Positions 57,515 through 64,000 of a DNA stretch of 64,000 nt are shown piece by piece (the first letter of the stretch is position 1; every line of letters starts with the position of its first letter). A program made the position numbers and the translations under genes. The notes under the pieces were generated by a model. It saw nothing but the letters and a program-made list of their open reading frames with translations. It did no database searches and was not told the origin of the DNA. The DNA is from Neostapfia colusana. Its lineage: Eukaryota; Streptophyta; Magnoliopsida; Poales; Poaceae. The stretch lies in NCBI GenBank assembly GCA_030760725.1, contig JASWHV010000019.1, forward strand, positions 33,669,944 through 33,733,943, read 5' to 3'.

Positions 57515-59461
57515 TGCATTGGGAATAGTACACTCAAAAAGAGCCTATTTTGAAAACATAGAAGTAGTCGAGTGAGGATTAGTCATTATGCCCACATAAG
57601 GTCTATGATAATAGTAGTTATTAAGGTGGAAATGCTAATATACTTGTTATAAATTTGTAACGACGCTCCGACGTCAGGTAAGAGGTAAGGTACGCCACCG
57701 CAGGCGGATCAATTGCGGTAACTCACCATACGAGTAATAGCATGGAAGGATATACCGTGGCTTGGCACGGTAGTGAATATGAGTCTCTGAACCTTTCTAT
57801 GATTCTGAGAGCATATGAAAACGCTGATTTCCAGCGTGCTTTAGGCAAAAGTGAGAATACTCCATCGTGTGGTAAGCAACACGATAGTATGCAACTCTTG
57901 AACGTTTAATGTTCAAAGGGCCATACGCAGCGCTCGCCATCGGCGTGCCTCAACGGTCATGAGGCAGTAGGTGGTATCCGTTGGGTTGATAAAATTTCCA
58001 ACCATGACGACCCGTTCACGCTCTACTCGGGCTCCCTGTCGTGTGGTGTGAAAACACGACCATGTACCTTGAGACGTGGCTTGACTCAAGGACGATCCGT
58101 ATGGCAATGATACGGACCGTATGCTTTTATTATGATATGGAACTGCCTGAAATGCCAAAAACCATTGTGTGCACCATTATTGTGTGGTCTTCTGCAGGTA
58201 CATTAACCATGTTAGTGCATGACGTTTAGAAACCGTTTGTGAGAGACATTCCTAGTTCTACCATTTGACACGTATATGATGGAATACTGGCTTAGAATTT
58301 TTCTTTGGTGAGGAAACGTAGTACCAAGACAGCATAAAAGGGTATTTTTCAAAGAAAAGAGTTAAAATAAAGCTTAGGATTCCATTTAGGGGTTAGTAAA
58401 CTCCTATATTGAACTAAGAGTCAATTGGGAGTGTAGATTCATTTCTAAAGACTTAGGAACAACCCCACCCTGTTTTCGGCAGAAACATTGCTGAACTCAA
58501 ACAGGGCACAACATAGGATTGGTTGAACCAATGGAAGTATGGGATACCATTCTGGGAAGGTTTTGAAGTCCTCTACTGATTTTCTGTAGAGCTCCAGAAC
58601 ATAATCTCCCTCCAAATAGATTCAATTTCATATGAGTAGGTACTGTCAAGAAACAGGGCAGACCAAAATGCTCCCTGGAATTTTCTGTATTTCAACCACA
58701 ACTTTCTGTAGAAAAATTTCTATGGTTCAAATAAGACATCATTGGAAAGTATAGGAAATGTTCTACAACTTTGTAGTTCAGTGTTTTCCTAGATTGAGGG
58801 CAGAAATAGTTGGAATTTTGTGAATAAAACAGCCACTTGCAAAGGAGGTGCTGTCAAAATTCCTGAGAAAATTCTGTCAACTTGTAGGGATCATCACTGA
58901 TAAAATAGGAAGGCCATGGAAGCAAATAAATACAATCTGGATTCCTTTTTGAGTCTACTACAACTTTGTTGTTGAACTCTAGTCCAGACTTTGCCTCCAA
59001 GGTGGCCAAAACAGTTAAACTTTTCCAACTGTCTGCTGGACCAGAAGCTGGACAGTGAACACCATGTTGAAGTGCTTCAACCAAAACACTTAGTTTCACA
59101 ATTCGACGTCCAGCAGCTGTTGTAAAATAGAAAGTTGGAGTCGAAAAGTTGACGCGTTAACAATATCATTTCGAGCGAGAACATGTTAGTGTCCAGTACA
59201 ATAGCGATAATTATGCATATCAACACACTTAACATCCCGTGGCGGCCTACGATGGTCGAAATGAACTTTTAACCCATAAAGTTCAATACTTTGGAACTCG
59301 ATCGTGTGACACTGTCCATTGATGTATATGTTGTATAAAGTTTATACTTTATCCACATGTGTGATTGTTATGCGCATTATTTATTCCATTCTCGCAACTA
59401 TTGTATAGACTGGATGAGCTAAACCAACATGTGCTGATCGTTTGAGTGATGTGAATGCAGA
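57515..59461 (+). other. Untranslated leader of element G, with putative intron
   Basis: 1,947 bp, no conserved ORF, no ORF0. CTGCAG|GTACAT at 58192-58203 is the donor shared with D, A and C; GTGAATGCAG (59451-59460) sits one base before the gag ATG. Together they define a possible 1,263-bp intron (58198-59460). Confidence 0.5.
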
Positions 59462-62400
59462 ATGGTGCGTACACGGTCCACACAAGAGGAGGGAGGTCCG
59501 AGTCAGGTTCGTGGTGATGAGTCTCCACCTCTGGAGCAAACCACGACGCAGCAGCAATCACCTCCTCCACCGCCAGAACTTCCAAGAATTCTTGCGGAGG
59601 TTCTCGCTGCAGTCCTCGGCTCGCGCAACGAGCAAACCGAGTTGCTGCGGATGCTAGTCGAGCAGAATGCGTCCCATCAGGGAGGACGCCAAGACAATGC
59701 GCAACGCCAGTCCTAGAAAAGTTCATGTTCAGACTTCCTAGCCACCCATCCAGCGGTCTTCACGGAGGCCAAAGAGCCTTTGGAGGCGGACAGCTTTATC
59801 CGCACTCTGGAGGCGAAGTTCAGGCTTCTACGATGCACCGAACACCAGAAGGCGCTGTATGCAGCGCAACAGCTTCAAGGAGAAGCCGGTACCTGGTGGG
59901 CAAACTACACCACCTCCTTACTGGCTGGCCATGCCGTCACATGGACGGAGTTCCGGGAGGCGTTCCGCGCCTATCATATACCTCCTGGTGTTATGGAAAG
60001 GAAGCTCCAGGAGTTCCTGGTGCTGAAACAAGGGGAGAGAAGTGCTCATGAGTACTCCAGGTTATTCAACCAGCTGGTGCAGTATGCGCCAGGATTTGTG
60101 GGAACGGAAGACGGCAACTGCAATGCGTTCTTCCGGGGCTTGAATTCAAAAGTGAAGGTCCATCTCGCGCAAAGAAATCACGGCACATTCAACGACCTAG
60201 TTAATGCCGCGATTCTACAAGAGAATGCTCAGCACGAGCGCGGTCCTGATAAGAGGAAACCCAGCATGCTGACGAGCAGCAGTGGTGGGACGCCACAAAA
60301 ATACTGTGTGGTGTATCGCTCACCATCCGGTCAGAGATGGCAGCCACCGGCACGACCGCCTCAGTTCCACGGTCGACAATATAATGCGCCGGGCTTCCAA
60401 CCGACGTATCCACCACAGCAACAGCAGCAGCAAAGGATGGTCCCGAGTGCGCCTCAGTTTCAACAGCGTGCACCAGGATTCTGTCCTCAAGTCGGCGGCA
60501 CCCCGACACCTTACACGTGCTTCACGTGTGTCTGTGTCGGGCATATTTCAAGGGACTGCCCCGAGCCGCGACAAGGCAGGGGTGCAGCACCGTATAAGGG
60601 TGCTAATCAGCTCTGTAACAGCCCAATAAACCAGCACCAAAACCTGGCAACGTCCACCACTTAGCCATCGAATACGTGCCGGAAGGCAAACCTGTCCTCG
60701 CGGGTACGTTTTCTTACCTAGATCATCCCGTAGTAATATATTTTGACTCCGTTGCCACCCATAATTTCATAAGTCAGTATTATGTTATTAAATATCAACT
60801 GCCTACCATTCCCACAAATAGTTCATACTTGATATGCTCTCCGGGTGGGAAAATAACAGCTGATAGAATGGTCTATAGAGCACCATTACAGTTGGGTTGG
60901 AATCTATACCCGACGTCTCTAATCATGTTAGAGAGTCAAAAACATGATGTCATTTTAGGAATGTCATGGCTACATCACCATGGTGCTGTTCTTGACATCA
61001 TTCCACGTGTGATTCATTTAAACTCTCCACTTCATGAACCACATGTTCTTATTCTTGACCGTTTGGTTCAAGAAGTGCCGTCCACATATAACACGGAAGC
61101 CACAAAACTTGAGGATATTCGTGTGGTCCGTGAATACCCGGATGTCTTTCCGGATGATCTTCCGGGCATGCCACCCGAAAGGGATGTCGAGTTCAAGATT
61201 GAACTTGTACCTGGGACGACGCAGATATCACGGAGACCGTACAAGATGGCTCCGAACGAGCTGGCTGAACTGAAGGAGCAGCTCAATGATTTAATGAAGA
61301 AGGGTTTCATTCGACCGAGTTCCTCGCCATGGGGATGCTCGGCGCTTTTTGTGAAGAAGAAGGATGAAACCTTGAGGTTGTGTGTGGACTACCGACCTCT
61401 CAACACCGTCACCGTCAAGAATAAATATCCACTGCCATGCATCGATATTCTCCTCGATCAACTTGTGGATGCGAGTGTATTTTCAAAGATGGATCTTCGC
61501 TCCGGATATCATCAAATTAAGATCCGAGCGGAGGATATTCCAAAGACAGCATTCTCGACGAGATACAGATTGTATGAATACCTCTTCATGTCCTTTGGTC
61601 TCACCAACGCCCCGGCACACTTCATGTATCTCATGAACTCAATGTTCATGCCGGAGTTGGACAAGTTTGTGGTGGTGTTCATAGATGACATCTTGGTTTA
61701 CTCCAAGTCTGAAGAAGAACATGCCAAACACTTGCATATCGTGCTTCAACGATTGCGATACCATAAGCTTTATGCCAAGTTCAGCAAGTGTGAGTTTTGG
61801 ATCAGCCAAGTTCCATTCCTTGGTCACATTATTTCTGCAGAAGGCATTGCAGTTGATCCAAGCAAAATCGAACAAGTGCTGAAATGGAAGTCCCCCACAT
61901 CAGCCCACGAAGTCAGGAGTTTCCTCGGGTTAGCAGGATACTATCGGAGATTCATACCGAACTTCTCCAAGCTTGCTAAGCCGATGACTGAACTGTTGAA
62001 GAAGGGGACCAAATATGTTTGGAACTCAGCTTGTGAAGAAGCTTTCCAAGCATTAGTGAAGCATATTACAACAGCCCCGGTGTTAGCTCAACCGGATACA
62101 ACCAAGCCCTTTGACGTATATTGTGATGCGTCCGGTATCAGGCTTGGCCGTGTATTGATGCAAGGAGGAAGAGTGGTTGCCTATGGCTCACGTCAACTCC
62201 GTAACCACGAGCAGCACTATCCGACTCATGATCTTGAGCTCGCTGCTTTGGTGTTGGCCTTGAAAATGTAGAGGCACTATTTGCTTGGGAGCATAGTTCA
62301 CCTCTACACCAACCACAAGAGTCTGAAGTATATATCCACTCAAAAGGAGTTGAATATGTGGCAAAGGAGATGGATAGAACTGATCAAAGATATGAGATCG

Positions 62401-63990
62401 AGATTCACTACCATCCCGGTAAAGCAAACGTGGTTGCCGATGCCTTAAGCCACAAATCCCATGTCAACAGTATGTCCATCACCCCACTTGAAGAGGAGGA
62501 GCCGAGTCTGTACTTGGTTCCATATGGGGCATTGTATAATCTTGCTCTCGTCCCTACAATACGAGAGGAGATTATGGAAGCGCAGAAGAAAGACGTGGAA
62601 ATGTCGCACATTCGGAGAAGGATGAAGAATGGCGAAATGAAATGCTTCCGAAGAGATGATAACGATACTCTATGGTTTAAAGACCGTATGGTGGTACCCC
62701 ATGACATGCAGCTTCGGAAGAAAATCTTGGACGAAGCGCATTTGTCCAAGTATTCTATTCATCCGGGCAACAACAAGATGTACCAAGATCTGAAAACCAG
62801 GTTTTGGTGGACACAGATGAAAAAAGAAATCGCAAAGTACATATGTGAATGTGATACGTGTCGGCGGGTGAAAGACGACCATATGCGTAAAGCCGGACAG
62901 CTGCAGCCATTGAACATTCCAGCATGGAAGTGGGAGGATATCAGCATGGACTTCATAGTCGGGTTACCTCTCACCTCCCACAACCATGATTTGATTTGGG
63001 TGATAGTCGATCAACTAACCAAGTCGGCACATCTTAATCCCGTACATACGGGCAATGTGGCAAAGAAATATGCGGAGCTTTATATTGCATGAATCTTGTG
63101 CTTGCACGGTGTTCTCCGCTATATTATTTCAGATCACGGTGCGCTGTTCGTCACTCGGTTTTGGGAACAGCTGCACGTGTCATTGGGGACCAAACTGATC
63201 CAAAGCTCCGCGTATCACCCGCAGACAGCTGGTCAAACTGAATGGGTGAACCAAGTGCTGGAAGACATGCTACGCGCTTGTGCCATCCACCATGGAAAAC
63301 ATTGGGACAATCATTTGCTGTTGGCTAAGTTTTCTTACAACAATGGCTATCAAGCTAGCATCAAGATGGCGCCGTATGAAGCTCTCTACGGCCGGAAATG
63401 CCGCACACCTCTCAACTGGTGCGAGTTCGGCGAGCGAGTTATCTGCGGCATTGAACTTGTGAATGAGGCTGAAGAACGAGTGCGAGTAATACAAGCCAAT
63501 CTCAAGGCTGCTCAATCTTGTCAGAAGAGCTATGCGGATAAAAGAAGCCGCCCTCTCCACTTCGACATTGGGAACCCTGTTTATGTCTGTGTGTCTCCGA
63601 TGAAGGGAGTTCACCGTTTCGGAGTGAAGGGTAAACTTGCACCGCGATTCATTGGTCCATTCGCTGTCATTGAAAAATGCGGACCCGTGGCATATCGCTT
63701 GGAGTTACCAGCGTCGCTCGCAGGAATTCACAACGTCTTCCATATCTCTCAGCTGAGGAAGTTCCTCAGCTGAAATCCGCACAGAAGACATAGAAGTTCT
63801 TCAACCGGACCTCACGTACACGGAGTATCCGATCCGGATTATTGATGAAAAGACTCGGGCCACAAGAAACCGGACCTTATGGTTCTACAAGGTCTTGTGG
63901 AGTAACCATACCGCTGATGAGGCGACATGGGAAAGCGAGGATTATCTACGAACCAATTATCCGGACCTGCTATCATCATATACCCGGTAA
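59462..63990 (+). pseudogene. gag-pol: gag-pol polyprotein of element G, disrupted
   Basis: Starts MVRTRS as in D and ends with the chromodomain and TAA at 63988-63990. Domains: Gag; knuckle region near 60520-60560, where the second half of the CCHC motif is altered (CFTCVCVGH..C); protease (DSVATHNF at about 60750, the catalytic D-S-G triad has become D-S-V); RT with F-I-D-D (61679-61690); RNase H; integrase; chromodomain (about 63830-63985). Lesions: TAG 59714-59716, a 1-nt deletion near 60616, TAG 62269-62271, a 1-nt deletion near 62390, TGA 63090-63092 and an 8-nt deletion near 63765. Not functional. Confidence 0.95.
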
Positions 63991-64000
63991 AGTTCCCCAC

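Larger units (their letters stand above)
53848..64000 (+). mobile_element. Element G: Tekay-type Ty3/gypsy element without ORF0, cut by the window end
   Basis: Inserted on the + strand in the E leader; the five bases before it are AGTAC, the predicted target duplication. It shows a complete 5' LTR, primer-binding site, leader and disrupted gag-pol; the 3' LTR lies past 64000. Same subfamily as D by LTR ends (TGTAAAATCCCC...GGTCCCCACA) and coding sequence. Confidence 0.9.

Noticed and set aside
2311..63990. CRISPR array, bacterial operons, terminators
   Set aside because: The sequence is eukaryotic retrotransposon DNA; no short spaced repeats or bacterial signals.

Overview
The window is a block of nested LTR retrotransposons from a plant nuclear genome, almost certainly a grass. 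Every coding region I can support belongs to Ty3/gypsy chromoviruses of the Tekay/Del type. Each polyprotein runs Gag (CCHC knuckle), protease, reverse transcriptase, RNase H, integrase and C-terminal chromodomain. The primer-binding site matches plant initiator tRNA-Met. Two elements also carry the extra upstream ORF0 known from rice RIRE3/RIRE8-type elements. I see no host gene, tRNA, rRNA or CRISPR array. The species cannot be told from the sequence.

Layout. Positions 1 to about 1026 hold an old LTR piece (H, + strand), followed to 1957 by a second LTR piece (F, - strand). Element E (- strand) starts at 1958 and runs past the right-hand insertions. Its 3' LTR (about 3.75 kb when reassembled) has been split three times. 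A (2311-17760, +, TSD ATACT) has ORF0 and a damaged gag-pol. C (18467-34873, -, TSD GCTGC) has ORF0 and a gag-pol with two stop codons. D (34980-46011, -, TSD CCAAA) has no ORF0 and a gag-pol broken by one missing base. The rest of the E LTR ends at 48613, followed by E's heavily decayed gag-pol (48680-53205) and part of its leader. Element G (53848 to beyond the window, +) sits in that leader and has a full 5' LTR and a damaged gag-pol.

There are three subfamilies by LTR sequence: A and C (with ORF0); D and G (no ORF0); E (no ORF0 seen, closer to D/G). The order of events is H and F first, then E, then A, C, D and G into E. Coding decay agrees: E is worst, A and G intermediate, C light, D almost intact.

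The most interesting signals lie outside gag-pol. (1) The LTRs of A, C, D and G hold two small exon-like open frames of conserved length (81 or 78, and 89 or 86 nt). They are joined in the same phase across a GC-AG intron of about 1.1 kb and would encode an acidic C-terminal peptide ending near EPCT. (2) Compared with G, the D LTRs precisely lack a 1,055-bp GT...AG segment, as expected if a spliced transcript had been reverse transcribed. (3) The leaders of A, C, D and G keep a CAG|GTA donor, and AG acceptor-like sites directly abut the start codons of ORF0 and gag, suggesting regulated splicing of the leader. (4) One LTR of C carries a 625-bp unit three times where its partner has one copy.
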